Positions 44,106 to 56,836 of a stretch of DNA of 64,000 nt are shown here, piece by piece (the stretch's first letter is position 1; each line of letters starts with the position of its first letter). Source of the DNA: Diaporthe sp. PMI_573. Lineage: Eukaryota > Ascomycota > Sordariomycetes > Diaporthales > Diaporthaceae. Where the stretch lies: the NCBI GenBank assembly GCA_021399435.1, contig JAJTUP010000002.1:992001-1056000 (forward strand), read 5' to 3'. The notes under the pieces are model-generated. The model did not search any database. It worked only from the letters and a program-made list of their open reading frames with translations, and was not told where the DNA came from. Position numbers and translations under genes: made by a program.

Positions 44106-44573
44106 TTTGCACAGTGTTTGCCCCTCCCGAGGTCGAGATCAGATATCAGAGGGACTTTGTATTTTGGAGAGAGTATTCAAAAGAAGGCGTAATGGTTCTA
44201 ATCAGTGACACTCACTTTTCGGGATCTTTCAAGCTGATGAGCACTTCTCTCGATAGTTAAGCGGAAACAATTTTGGGGGACGAAAATGAAAATGGTCAAG
44301 TTCAATTCGTAATATTCGGAGGATCTAATTATAATTCTTGCAGAATCAGGTACCATCACAATCTTGTGGGCTGAAAGTGAGAAGCCTGTTTCAGAAGTAT
44401 TATTTCGAACAACTGCAGACAATAAGCCTTGTCTATCACCTCCTTCGTCTTTGTCACGATCAATGCTTTGTTCCAACGGCTCCCACACCCCACACCTCGT
44501 TGCACAATCTCACCCCTAGAATTTGATCCTTGGAAGAAAACAGCAACAACATTGTGCATTGTGATTTGATTCG

Positions 44574-46593
44574 TCAAAAGTTAACCGAGATGACTTCCCT
44601 CCTTATGTCTCGTCTGAAGTCACAGTCTGCGAAGAACAAAGTGACATCGGCCTTGGATTTTCCCCTCCTTGGGTCATAAGGCTGAGCAAAAGTAGAGACC
44701 TCTGCGATACGTCGCTTCAAAGGAATAAGTTCCTCTCCTGGCAAGTCCCACGTCGTCCTGGCGGCCCAAAGCCCTTCACATGAAATCCACAATCGTGGGT
44801 CTAGATCCTCAGCTTCAAATTGCTTTATCAACTCTTGTTCAAAGGCTGTGATGGGTTCCAACGTGCAGAAGGCAGGCACCAACGCCGGGCTGGAAAGCCT
44901 CATTGCCCTTGGCGACCGAGCCTCCTCGATCTCGATGAGCTTCTGGGCCACCACTGCAGCGCTGGTGCTCATCCACATACCTTCCTGCCTTCTCGAGACC
45001 CGCAGAAGCCCAAGAGCCCGTCGACGCAGCAGAGGATGACGGCAGCGGAAAGCAACTAGCCATAGTGACATGATGATCCCTGGGCCGTCCAGGGACACTA
45101 CTGAGGGGAGTAGTGGGTTCTTGTAGACTTCCGCCTGGATAAAAAGCGCACTCAATGCGACTATACGCTCGAAATGAGCGAGGTGGCTGTCCCATGATAA
45201 TTCGTTGTAATTCGATTGCGTGATTCCGGCGAGAATAATGAGGCGGACAGTAGCATGGCAAATCTTTAGGAACAGGAGACTTGGGTTCGACGATCTTGCG
45301 AGCGCCGGGTTACTATTCAGGAGTCGGAGCGTCTTTTGCTCCCACTGAGCCAGGTCTGTCAGGATCTCGATGTCACTCTGTCCAGCGCCTTCTGCGCCTG
45401 ATTTCTCGGTGTTGGTCAGGCCTGCTCCTACCCACAGCTTCCTCATGATGCCCATCAGGAGGTCTTGGGCGTGGGCGAGACTCTTGATCTCCGGGGCCCT
45501 CCTCAGGGCGTGAGCTATCAGCTGACTTTCCCTGTAGGGATAAGGCGCTTGCGCGTCCTGGAATGTGAGCCATTGTAGATCTAGCCTCGCCAGACTATCG
45601 GCCGCGTCGTTGATGTCCAGCTCTGAGACGGGTCTTCCCCTGGCCTCGTCTGCGAGCTGACCGATGAGCTTGGTAGCTGCACGAATGTGAACCTGACTAT
45701 CGGACCACTTGCCCGTGAGATTAGAAGCTGCGGCAAGGGCAATGCTCAGGACCAGTATGGCCTTGACGTCGGTCATAGAGCTGGCCATCTTCAGAGCTTC
45801 GACGTAGTTCGTGCTCGCTTGACCAGCCAGTTGCACCGAGCTAGACTCCAGTTCCTTTGTTGTTTCTTGGGTGCCCTGGGAGCTTTCAGAATCTCTGCCA
45901 CTGAAATACTCCTTGCCGTTGTATACTGATTCAGAAGTGGACGGAATGACTTGTGACAGTCGAGACACAACCTCCCATTTCCGTTGCAGGGCACCGAGGG
46001 CTGCTACGGCGTGCCACACTGCGGGCTCTATATGAGCAGTCTGCAACAAAGTGCGGTCCCAAAACCCGTGTGTGTCACCCATAGGATCGCGACCCGCTGT
46101 CGGGGTCACAGCCCTCACCCGGAAGCGGAAGAAGTCGAAGCAGGACACGGCGTCTCCTGGTACCTGGGGACTGGCTGCTAGGACGCGTGCCGCCGGTCCA
46201 ACAACATTGAGTTGACGGACAGCGAGTGCCAATGCACGACGGGAAACCGTGTTCTTGGGATATGGCGAGTTTGACTTCTCCTTCCCATTGTCCGAAGAGC
46301 TGCTTTGTTGAGCGGCCGGAGTAAGGTAGCCATCGCACTGGCGCTTAGACTGTGTACACCTGGAGCCACGTCAATCGACGAGAAAATCTTCCGATGACCA
46401 CGGACGAACCTATTGCAATTGGGTCTGGCCTCGTCACACTTCACCCGACGAATCCTATCTTTGTGGTCAGCACAGCTCACGCCTCCTTGCTTATACCGAG
46501 CCTCTAGGTAAGCACACACCTGCAAGTGATACAGCCGGTTCTTGTCCGGGATTTTGACTTGGGATTTCCTTGACTGATTCGACTATCGATCAT
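44574..46593 (-). CDS. Zn2Cys6 transcription factor, zinc cluster split over three exons
   Basis: Minus-strand exons 46593-46520, 46454-46410 (only 45 nt) and 46359-44574; introns of 65 and 50 nt have GT-AG ends and CTGAC/TTGAC branches. The product is 634 residues. The exons join to TGCITCR, IRRVKCDEARPNCNR and CTQSKRQCDGY, a perfect CxxC-x6-C-x6-CxxC-x6-C zinc cluster at residues about 21-48. The rest is the fungal-specific regulatory region: DRTLLQTAHIEPAVWHAVAALGAL, a Ser/Glu linker, ALKMASSMTDVKAILVLSIALA, and a C-terminal helical domain ending DVTLFFADCDFRRD. This is the common layout of C6 regulators with a so-called DUF3468-like region. It is nuclear; targets unknown. Without the two micro-introns the cluster looks degenerate, so automated models may truncate it. 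Confidence 0.88.
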
Positions 46594-48783
46594 ACTGTTG
46601 CCTGAGCCGGGAGTTGGCAATTCACACCCTTTCTTGACTGATGACATTCCGGGGACGCCGGGCGTCGGCCAAGAAAGCACTGAAGGAAGAAGCTAGCATG
46701 AAGCTAGCAAAAATAGGGGCAGTAGGCTCAGGGCCCCTGTGGGCAGCTGTCAGGACGAGGATACACGTGAAATTCATCCGTGGGCAGGATATTGTATGCA
46801 CTGATGAGCAATCTTGGACCGCCCTTTGATGATTGTCTAGCAACGGTTAAGGGCGTTAATGGCGGAAAGAAAAGCAATGTGCTCAGGTGAAACTCAGCAT
46901 TCTCACTGCGCCCCCCCCCCCGGACCGCAGCTCCACGCCACAGTAACATCGAAAGGAATACATCGCTGTCTCAAGATGTCGCACAAGACAAAATGAGAAT
47001 CGACATTGCACAAATGGACCCCAAGTAGGATTCTTTGGCAGTACTAATTTTATCTAGAGATCCGTGAGGGCTGAAAAATGGCATCGACAAAAGAAATGCT
47101 GGGTCTCTCAGGGCCTCTCTGTGCTGGGAGCCAAAACTGACGCTAGCAATACCACTATGAGAGAGTGCGGAAACTCTGTTTAGTGGCAGCGGGAGAGCAC
47201 CCCGGACTGCACGTGCATTCTGGACGGGGCCAAGACGCGTGTTAAACGGCTCAACGGCAGCTCCCTGCAGCACTGCATGAGATCGTGGTGGCCGTTTATC
47301 TAAATAAAGCGATGCGGGGGCGGGGCACTGTTTGGGGAGACTTTTCTTTTTTGTAAATAACATTAAGCGAACGGAAAAGGTTTCCCTAATCGTCGCCTGC
47401 GGTGCTGTGCTTTCGTGATGTGGCGGGACGGGACGGGAGGCCCGTGGGCCCCATCGCGGATTCGAGATAGGAGAGTTTACAGGGGAAACCAATCGCTGAG
47501 ACTACGAGGATGCGCATAACAAAAGTTGCAAAAGCGCCAAGCGGCCTGTTCGTAAGCCCGCCCCTTTCCAAGTCCGAAGAAGGATATTTCCTTATCCACC
47601 TGCTGGAACCTGACGCTCAGCCTCAGCCTTGGCTTTGCGACTCCCTTGGCGAATACTTGCTTGGCGGAAGATTGCATTTTCAGACTTGGAATAGGAAGTA
47701 AAGAAACTAACACGGAAGCCACAATATTTACACTTTGTGGCATGCCGACACCATATAGCGTTTACTTGCAAGTGACGATGTTCTACCAAAAGGCTTTATG
47801 TCTGAGATAAGGTTTTGACAGTTGTGAATAATGTCCGACCATGACTTCGTTGACGGCGCAGCACGTGTAATAAGATAGGGGCACTCCGCATCCCGAGTCT
47901 CAGCGGCAGTGCCGTGACCTGCATATGTGGGGCCCTCACCTCAATCTATCACACGCTCCATCATGTACGGAGTAGACGGATCGAGACCGACACCGGTACA
48001 AGTCTATATGCCCGTGCGGCTGGTCGTGGCAAGCTTCTAAGATGCTGCATGAAAATCAACAATGTTCATCGCCTGGGCTGGTCTTGATCAGCAATAGCTC
48101 CAAAATTAAACAACAAAGGTGCTAAGGCAACAAGGCCCTGGAACATCGAAGAAACAAATCAAGCTTTTGCAAGTGTAACCACTGGCTGCTCGACCGAAAG
48201 ATACTTAAATGCTAGGAGGAGCAGGGTCTAGGCATTGAGATCAACAGGCCGTAAACAGCCGTCCAGGGGATGGCCGACCCCGTTACGTACTTACCACCAC
48301 TGCATGCGCGTCAAAGCGGGTCTCGAGGTAACACCCATAGCGCAGGGGGCACGACACACATACGAAGGCATTTGAGCCTCATGCATATTGGAAGAAGATG
48401 ACGAATGCCATTGTGGGAGTCCATTAGTTCTGGGTCATGAAGGCCGTGGCTGAGTCTTTCTGTTTTTATCATGTGGGTAGGAGAAACGAAACAATTGTAC
48501 AGTACTACCCTTGTAATCCATGGCCGGCAACATCAACCTAGACGCCCATTGAAATACTATATATCAGAATCAAATGCCCACTAGATGGGAAGTTTGATAT
48601 GAGCTATCCATCCCATCTTCCTTTCATTCATTACACTCTTCAGGGTTGTCTCATTCTTTTGACATCCTGTCGTCTCTGCTCTGTGCATTGCGAATCATCT
48701 GTCATTCTCTGGTGCGATTTCTAAGTGTGTTTTCACCCAGCTCTAGTCTCTACCGTTGCTTGGACACTCTTTGATCAGCAGGA
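46594..48783. other. intergenic, no gene seen
   Basis: About 2.2 kb between divergent genes. A C homopolymer of about 12 bases lies at 46910-46921. The longest frame (173 codons, minus, 46971-47492) lacks an informative sequence. Promoter of the tyrosinase gene must lie in the right part. Confidence 0.45.
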
Positions 48784-49930
48784 ATGGCGCGTATATCGTT
48801 TTTGGCCGGCGCGGCCCTTCTCTCAACATTGGCGGCTGCGACCCCCGTCGCTCCGAGAGATTCCAACACGACCTCTACCACTTGCACTGAAGTTCACCAG
48901 CGCAAGGCATGGCACAACCTCAGCGACGACGAGAAGGCAGCCTACATCGACGCGGAGCTCTGCCTCATCAACTCATCCGCGAAGGACGGCCTTCCCTACT
49001 CCAAGACGCGCTGGGATGAGCTCACTTACTCCCACGCAATACAGACCAACTGGGTCCACGACGTCGGCAGCTTCCTCCCGTGGCACCGTTACTTTATGTG
49101 GGCGCACGAGAAGCTCCTCCGTGACGAGTGCAACTATACCGGGTACCAGCCCTACTGGGAGGAGTCCCTCGACTCTGGCAACATCTCGGCTAGTGTTGTC
49201 TTTGACCCCGTCACTGGCTTCGGAGGCGAGGGGGGCGACTGCGTGGACGACGGGCCGTTTGCGAACCTCACCCTCGGCCTGAGCAGCAATGGCTCTCAGA
49301 TCTGGGAGGAGGATTACTGCCTGGCTCGCTCGTTCTCTGATAACACTTTCGACTACGGAAACACTACGTATATCGAGGCATGCCTTGCGTCAGAGAACTG
49401 TAAGTTGATTGCTGTGGCGAAAGATGGCCTTCTTACCACCATTTGAGTTAGCTGGCGAACGGCCTCATAAAAGCCCTCCCTCTGAGCTTTGCTATGATCT
49501 ATGTATCTTACTGAGTACTGACACCTCTTCTCAAACAGACACAACGGCATTGGAGTGCTACATGACCATGCCTCACGTGGCAGGTCACGGCGGTGTCGGA
49601 GGTACCATCCTCAGCGTCGCCGGTTCTCCCGCAGAGCCTCTGTTCTTCCTGCACCACACCAACCTGGACCGCCTCTGGTGGAACTGGCAGCAGGTTGACC
49701 CGGATACGAGGACATACGACATCGGGAACTGGTCAAACATCCCGCCGTACTCGTACCTGTCGCAGCAGTATCTCGACTACCCCTCTTCGTCCCTCATTGA
49801 TTACTCTGGGGACAACGGCAACATCACGACGCTGCAGCATGTGCTGTGGATCGCGGGCATTGTGCCGAACGTCACGATCGAGGATGTCATGGACCTGGGC
49901 GGCGAGACGATTTGTGCTGAGTATGTCTAG
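48784..49930 (+). CDS. secreted tyrosinase-type binuclear copper oxidase
   Basis: Exons 48784-49399 and 49539-49930 (139-nt intron, GTAAGT donor, ACTGAC branch, AACAG acceptor) encode 335 residues. Residues 1-19 are a signal peptide (LSTLAAATPVAPR). The copper-A signature is exact: H92-x4-F-L-P-W-H101-R-x2-M-x3-E109, with H84 as the further ligand. The copper-B region has H218, H222 (PHVAGHGG) and EPLFFLHHTNLD (H245), with Glu in place of the usual Asp at its first position. Several N-glycosylation sites fit secretion. The protein is much shorter than fungal melanin tyrosinases and lacks their C-terminal lid. It therefore resembles small secreted tyrosinase-like proteins that oxidise phenols or crosslink metabolites or peptides. 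Whether it is a mono-oxygenase or only a diphenol oxidase cannot be told. Confidence 0.9.
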
Positions 49931-50272
49931 ATCAAACTGGATGGCCAAGGAATTTCCTGCGTTTTTTTTTGTAAAGATTGGGTCATAGATTTGGTTACTG
50001 TCTCAGCCGGGCGCGTCATGATTTAAGGGTCGGATCATATAGATCAAGTAGAAAATGGAGTCCATGGAATTGCTTTTTTGACGAATACCCAGCATACAAG
50101 TTTGAAACCATGTGCTGTGCGCGAAAGAATAATCCAACCAAGAAATGAAGACACCCCTCCTCGATCAAGCCTATGCTCACGAAGAATATGGCTGCTCAGG
50201 CTTGACCGGCTCAGTAAGGGCAAGCGAGGTGGCATTTGTTAATGGAGAATCATAATTTGCTAGATGTGTAAA
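49931..50272. other. short gap between convergent genes
   Basis: About 340 bases between stop codons; no gene seen. Confidence 0.45.
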
Positions 50273-51120
50273 TCACACAATGGTCGCCTTAGAGACCCGC
50301 GCTCTGCTTGACGAGTCGCAGCAGAGGCGACTCGCGTCCTCAACATCTCCCTGGGGCGTTTTGTTAGCCATAAAAATTGCGTGCAAAGTCAAATTCAGAT
50401 TTATCTTACAGGAACTGATCTGGTTGTCGTAATCGCCGCCATAATCATCAGTGGCCTCGCCGAGATTGTAGTTGTATGACAGGGTAACACCGCGGTCATC
50501 ACCCTTGTTGTCGCAGTCGACGAACCTAGGTAGGCAAACATGTCAGTCAGCTATGTCTCCGGAAAGGACTCCTTCAATCGAGCACAAATACTAATTGGTC
50601 ACTCGCAAGCGGGGTGTAAGACTGACTTGTAGAACTGGCAGTTTCCTCCAGTGTTTGTGCTTAGCGATGAGGTCTTGTTCTCATACTCGTCAAGGAATGC
50701 CTGACTGCTATTGAAGCTACTGTAGTTGACTTTGTTTCCATCGTCGTCAGCTCAGTTCGTGTCAGACCGCGTAGAATTTTCATCTCAACACTTACCGCAC
50801 TGCCCCGGTGCTGCCCCAAAAGACAAACAGTTGCCGCGGAAACCAGCAACATCACATTGGAGGACGAAGATGTACGGAGGGGTGACAATGGGACGGTTGG
50901 GGTCCGGCGTCGCGTCATCAGGGACCTCCTGGCGCCTGCTCACTGTGCCTTCAAGGGTGATCAGCGGGGAGGTCATGAAGGCGTTGTAGGCTTCCGGGTG
51001 GCTCGTCTTGACTGAGTCTCCAATGGAGAAAAGAGAGTTCACCTGAATTGTAGGCAGGGCATGAGAAATAGGAATTATCAGCGAGGCCAGAATGGCTGAA
51101 ACGAGAGTGGTGGTCTGCAT
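50273..51120 (-). CDS. small secreted cysteine-containing protein (205 aa)
   Basis: Four minus-strand exons: 51120-50796, 50729-50627, 50525-50410 and 50346-50273. The GT-AG introns are 66, 101 and 63 nt. The last acceptor is chosen at GGGAG because the earlier CAG four bases upstream shifts the frame. The N terminus MQTTTLVSAILASLIIPISHA is a signal peptide. SRRQE at about 61-65 is a possible Kex2-type cut site. Later segments are FVLQCDVAGFRGNCLSFG, APGQCG, NCQFYKFVDCDNKGDD, NYNLGEATDDYGG and SRLCCDSS; eight cysteines suggest disulfides. The crystallin-like C-x-F-x-G-N-C pattern suggests a beta-sandwich, but no family is assigned. Convergent to the tyrosinase gene, 340 bases away. The last exon is the least certain. 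Confidence 0.72.
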
Positions 51121-51220
51121 GGCTGGTTGTTGCGATGATTTGTTCTCAAAGTTGTATGTACAGCAGCGTAGGGAGAGCGCAGTTCGTCTTCCCTTCTTGT
51201 GACAGCGACGGAATGGGCGG

Positions 51221-51227
51221 ATTTATA
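51221..51227 (-). promoter_or_regulatory. TATA-like box of the small secreted protein
   Basis: TATAAAT on the minus strand about 101-107 nt upstream of the ATG at 51120. Confidence 0.42.
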
Positions 51228-54142
51228 GGCAGAACATGAGAATCAGCCCACAGAGAAATCTCCAAACACCTCAACCTACGAACTATCCCTTCTCCCAGCA
51301 AAATGGGCAGTTTGTTGATGCCACCTGCTGAACTAGGTAGCGGTCCCGGTATCCGCAGCACCCCAGATTTCCGTGATAGTTTAAGCCTTCGTGAAGGTTA
51401 TCCAATATCCAAGCCATAGCAAAACCTTCTCGCGAAGACAATTTGCTCATCAAAGCATTTAAGGATTTTGCGTACGATTGACTTCCACGCATTTTGCCAT
51501 TCAACTCGCTACGAGACGCGCTTTCACATTTTCACTGGGCACTTTCATGGTTCGCATCAAACGCCGGTTCATCCGAACTTCCACCGAAGCTCTGGGAACA
51601 AGCAAAGTTTAATGAAGAATCCCCTGAGTCGTGCCAGGCACATGCAACTTTTGGCTTTCCTTGGCTTTTCCAAGATCGGAGTATTTGATCAGCATGGTGT
51701 CCATTTTGGGACTATGTTTATATGCTCGTGGGAAATACTGGGAAATACAATCGCTGTTCATGCGCCGGCAAGGATAGTTTCTCGCGTGACTCGCTCATGT
51801 TGTCTTTACTTCTCGCGATAAATTGCGCTCCGGTGATCTTCGTAAGATTGAATTTGCCCAACAACCTTCATCGCTTTCGCAATATTATTTAGTCTAGAGT
51901 CCCAAGGTTGTCATTACCTGCCGCTGCCAACCCCTCGGAACTCCCCGAGATTTTGATTCTGGTTGTTTGGTTTGCTAAAAATATACTTATTCACAAGAAA
52001 GCATAAGTCTACAGGATGTTGCCAACTTACCAATGTACCGTAGTAGTATGCTGGTCACAATGGCCACATGGTGGAATCTATTTTTGTAGCCAACTTTAAG
52101 AGAACTTAAAATCACCCAATATAGATTTTCTATAACGTAATGTGAGAAGTTTCTTAGAAATGACTACCTAGTTACAGAGGAGTTATGGGGCTGATCCTCA
52201 CTCTCGCTGCTTACAGTGCCGTTGTCATGGCCTACTAGGGGTTCTCAATCAGACAGATACAATGCCTACACCCCCTACTCACGAATCTAAGCACTTGTGT
52301 GTCACCATAGGACGGATTCCACAGGTGATATACAATACATGAGTACCATAAGTATGTGGACACGCATCCGCCAGAAATGCCTGATTCCATAGGCTTAGTG
52401 AAATGACCACTCATGCACGTCTGGGACCAGTCTCCACAAAACGAAGCTAATTTGAATAGCCTACCCAGTATGCTTAGACGGCGAAGTATAACCTATTGAC
52501 ATTGGTTTTGTGTACGATCTGAAGTGGTGAGACACGGGATGGAGCTGTGATATCCCCAATAATCATGCTCGGAGCGCCGCACCTTGTCCTGTAAATCCAG
52601 CCAAAACCAGAGAGAGTTGGAGAGGTGACATATTGTCAACGGCCAACTGAGTCTTTCCACAGGATATACTTTGCAAGATTCATCCGTGACATGATGTGAT
52701 TGCAATGCAGTACGGTATGGCGGACCTGCAATCCGGCAGCAGCCTTTTCCAGGGACCCGTTGGCCACAGCCACATCGAGATCATGCGCGGCTAAGGGGGC
52801 GTAGGTCCGCTCAAGGGGGGTCAAAGAGGTGCAGTCTTCTGGATCAAGCTTCTGCATTGTCATTAAAGCTTCCCTGAAATTGATCCTGTTGGGGGCTTTA
52901 GCCATAGATGATGAAGGGAGGAACTTACACCGAGCATGTGTTGAGCACTAACTATGCCCGAAGACCTGGATCTAGTGAACAGTGTTCAAGACATTGTGAG
53001 CACAGCTTGGAGCACCACGCTAGCTCCTTATCCATGCATGATCTTAGGATACTCTGTGATACCCAAACCTGCAGCAAAACCCGAGGTCTCGGCCATGGCG
53101 GAAGATGATGTTCAAGCTCACCAACTTGGAAGAGATGCGCGGAAGGAGGAGCTGAGCGACACAATTTCCACCATATGTTGACATCCTTTGGAATGATTAA
53201 ATGCCTTCAGAAGATATTAACGTGGTATGGAATCGTGCTGGCCGGAGTTGTGTAAAAGAAAAAGCCAATGCCAGTACTCATTAGGGGAACCACTCTAGTG
53301 GACAACGACTACAACATCAACATTTCGCACTTTGACTAACTAATGGGGTGTCAGCGTCTTGCCAAGCGCTCGAGTCTCAAGCACCATAGATGTCTTTCAT
53401 CTCAAAAGGTCCTGGAAAGGCATCCTGTCTTCGAGAGTTTAAGTGTTCTGGTGGTTGGTGATAGTTGTTGACCTCTCAGAGAATTGGCACTCTTCACGGC
53501 TGGTGAGTTATATTGTCGACAGGTTGGGGAATTTGTATGTGCAAGGCTGGACTACCAGCCCTGTCATCATCTTCTGTTGAAAATCATGCAACCAGTTCAT
53601 CCCATCAAGGTATAACAAAGAGGTGTACCGTTGTGGGTCCAGCTAGGCCCTTGTGTGAATGACTCCCCGCGGTACATGTTCCTGCTGCACCGAGCCGTAC
53701 CTTTCCAAGGTACCTGGGGACTATAGTTTGGAGCTTCTCGAAGCTTTGGAGCATGAGTGAAATGGACCAATGGCCAGCTGCTGACGGTGACGGAGCACCT
53801 ACGTGTTAGCCGGGACACCCCACTACGATGCGGGGCCAGCGGGGACTTTGCAGGGGAGGGTCATGCCGTCATGGACACCTCAGGGAGAGCTTCGACCACT
53901 CACAGCTCGCATATTACAAGTGCTCCTCCTTCAATGCAGCATCCCGGGCGTCTCAGGTTGGGGGTTGGTACACAGTGGGCAGACATGAGAGACGCCAGGC
54001 AGTTGTAGCGTTTGGTTGCGTGCTTGTGCTTGACGTCTTATCGCCGCCAGGAGATGCTGATACCTCGTTGACTCGGGCCCCCTCCCTCACCGTTCGTCTG
54101 CCCGCTGCTCCCCCTCCTTCTCCTCCAGTGGAATGAAGCTTC
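51228..54142. other. long gene-poor stretch
   Basis: About 2.9 kb with low GC in its left half (51850-52500). Only short frames are present. The best is 89 codons on the minus strand (52905-52636, ATG start, MAKAPNRINF). It has no family features, so it is mentioned here and not called as a gene. Confidence 0.45.
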
Positions 54143-55998
54143 ATGAATCCCATTTGCTTCAGGGCCAGGCCAATCTCCCTCTACAGATTCGTCAAGCCAT
54201 TTTTGAATAATCACGCTGCAGCTACCATCATCAGAAGACCACCGCCCAGTGCATATTTCAGCAGCTCCGCGCCAAAAGCCATGGCCCAGGAATATAAGCT
54301 CAAGGGCGTCACCTCGCTGGACCTCAAGCCAGGCTCCAAGCAGGAGGTCGAGGTTGAAGGCCTCAGCACCAAGGTTCTCCTCCTCAATGATGGCACCAAG
54401 GTCCAGGCTGTCGGTGCAAAGTGCACCCATTACGGAGCCCCACTTGTCAACGGAGTCCTGACCACGAACGGCCGTCTTACCTGCCCCTGGCATGGAGGTT
54501 AGTCCTTTTCCAACCCCTACGTATCTCGAGGGGGAGGAACCTCGGAATCAGAGGCTTACACTATGTCCTTCCACCAGCTTGCTTCAACGCCAAGACCGGC
54601 GACGTCGAAGATGCCCCTGCCCTCGATGCCCTCACTGTCTTCAAGGTCACCCAGAAAGACGATGGTTCCGTCTACATCTCCGGCGAGGAGGCCGCCGTCA
54701 AGGCTGGCCGTCGCAAGCCCAACATCAGGTGTAAGGCTCAGTCTGCCTCAGTCGAGGACAAGGTCCTTGTGGTGGGAGGTGGCTCCGGCGCTATCGGTGC
54801 GATCGAGGGCCTGCGTACAAATGGCTTCCAAGGCCCCATCACTCTGATCTCCAACGAAGGCAACCTCCCCATCGACCGCACGAAGCTGTCCAAGGCCCTC
54901 ATCACCGATGCTAGCAAAGTCGAGTGGCGTGACAAGGAATTCTTCGAGAGCGGCAGCATTGAGATCGTTGACGATGAAGTCACGGGTGTCAGTTTCGCCA
55001 ACAAGACAGTTGCCACCAAGGCTGGTGGTAACTACGCCTACAACAAGCTCATTCTGGCAACCGGCGGTACAGCCAAGTCGCTGCCTCTGCAAGGCTTCAA
55101 GGTGCTGGGCAACATCTTCACATTAAGGAACGTCCATGACACCAAGCAGATCGTGGACGCCATCGGTGACAAGGGCAAGAAGATTGTTGTGGTCGGCAGC
55201 TCCTTCATTGGAATGGAATTCGCCAACGCAACCGGTGCAGACAACGAGGTCCATGTCATCGGTATGGAGGGCGCGCCCCTGGAGCGTATACTGGGAACTC
55301 AGGTCGGCACTACTCTTCAAAAGGCTTTCGAAGGCAAAGGCATCAAGTTCCACATGAACGCCGTTGTTGACAAGGCGGAGCCCTCGACATCCGACCCGTC
55401 CAAGGTTGGCGCCATACTGCTGAAAGACGGCACCCGTCTGGACGCAGACCTCGTCGTGCTTGGCGTCGGCGTGGCTCCCAGCACGCAATTCCTCAAGGAA
55501 AACACAATTGTCAAGCTCGAGGACGACGGCAGTCTCAAGACCGACGAGAACTTCAGCGTTGTCGGACTAAAAGACGTGTACGCGATTGGTGACATCGCCA
55601 CCTATCCCTACCACGGCCCAGGAGGCGAGGGCAAGTATACCCGCATTGAGCATTGGAACGTGGCGCAAAACGCCGGGCGGACTGCAGCTAGTCACATCGT
55701 CGCGCCCACGAGAAAGCCCGCACCCTTCACGCCGGTCTTCTGGAGCGCTCTGACCGCACAGCTGCGATACTGCGGAAACACAGTCGGTGGCTACGACGAC
55801 GTCGTGATCCAGGGCAGTCTGGATGAGGGCAAGTGGGCCGCCTTCTACACCAAGGGCGAGACGGTAGTAGCGGTTGCCAGCATGGGCAAGGACCCTGTGA
55901 TGGTACAGAGTGCGGAGCTGATGGCTCTCGGCAAGATGCCCAGCAAATCTAAGCTGGAGGGCGGCCTCGACCCGGTCAGCCTGGGACCACCAGAGTAG
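54143..55998 (+). CDS. Rieske-AIF-like pyridine nucleotide-disulfide oxidoreductase
   Basis: Exons 54143-54497 and 54578-55998 (80-nt intron, GTTAGT donor, ACCAG acceptor) give 591 residues. The first about 45 residues (ICFRARPISLYRFVKP) look like a mitochondrial presequence. A second in-frame ATG at 54281 could give a shorter cytosolic form. A Rieske domain follows, with ligands C94-x-H96 (CTHYGAPL) and C114-x2-H117 (CPWHG), the second box running across the intron into ACFNAKTG. Next come the FAD motif VLVVGGGSGAIGAIE (about 200), the NAD motif IVVVGSSFIGMEFA (about 345) and the second FAD box DVYAIGDIA (about 460). This domain order is that of AIFM3/Nfrl-type proteins. It probably transfers electrons from NAD(P)H through FAD to the Rieske centre. 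A link to cell death is not shown by sequence. Confidence 0.92.
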
Positions 55999-56836
55999 AG
56001 CACGCTACACAGCGGCGGATTGTTATGGTGCACAATGACGTTCGTCACAGTGATGCTGGGTGCGCCACCGGCCTTCCTGATAATGCTCGTAGCATCGTGA
56101 ACTGTGATGATGACAATGTCCTCAATCTTTGAAGGCCGACGATGATGACACACAGGCGCTTGCATGCTTCCACTAGAGTAGTACTGTTTCAAGTAATATG
56201 AATTCTTCTCTTCATCCACCACCCTCAGCATGCTAAATGGTCGCTTGCTGGATTGATACTGTGAAGCATGCTATTTAGCAGGACAGGTCAATGGTCCAAT
56301 CACATTTTTTTGCGTCGCCCTAAGCACGAGTGGCTGGCTCATCTCCTGTGCCCAACCTATGGCAACAGGAGTCGCCGAGTAAATGAAAGCAGGCGAAGCT
56401 ATCTCCGCGATAAACTCGGTTTTCCCGCGACCAGGTCGATTTGAGTGTCGAGGAATTGCACCTTTCAAAAGCTTGGTTGCATTGCCCGAGAGTCCCTCCT
56501 CCCTACAAGACATGGCGATCGGTATAAACTACAGATTGCCATCTGAGCCATCTGAGTCAACTTTTCACAAGAAAATGGATAGGTGACTCCGTGACGAGAC
56601 ATGGCATTCCAGCCCCTCCTCATAAGCTCCTTCCACTCGCCAGAAAATGTTTAGACGAAGAAGTAGAAGCAAGCCCACAGACAAGCGTGGTCCTACGTAG
56701 CAACCAATCAGAGTCATGTCAATTGGAATTAGACTTCAGATGGCTCAAAGTCTAAACTTTAAATGTACTGCAAAGAAAGCAGACGATCATGGCCTGAGTT
56801 TCTTTCATATCATGGTCATCATCGCCTACGCTGAAA
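55999..56836. other. intergenic, no gene seen
   Basis: About 840 bases; the P450 promoter must lie here. Nothing else recognised. Confidence 0.45.

Noticed and set aside
46971..47492. Minus-strand frame of 173 codons
   Set aside because: Low-information sequence, no homology pattern, non-typical start.
48725..49282. Plus-strand frame of 185 codons over the tyrosinase gene
   Set aside because: Alternative frame of the first tyrosinase exon; Ser/Thr/Arg-rich shadow.
52636..52905. Minus-strand frame of 89 codons with ATG start
   Set aside because: Could be a small gene, but nothing beyond an open frame supports it.
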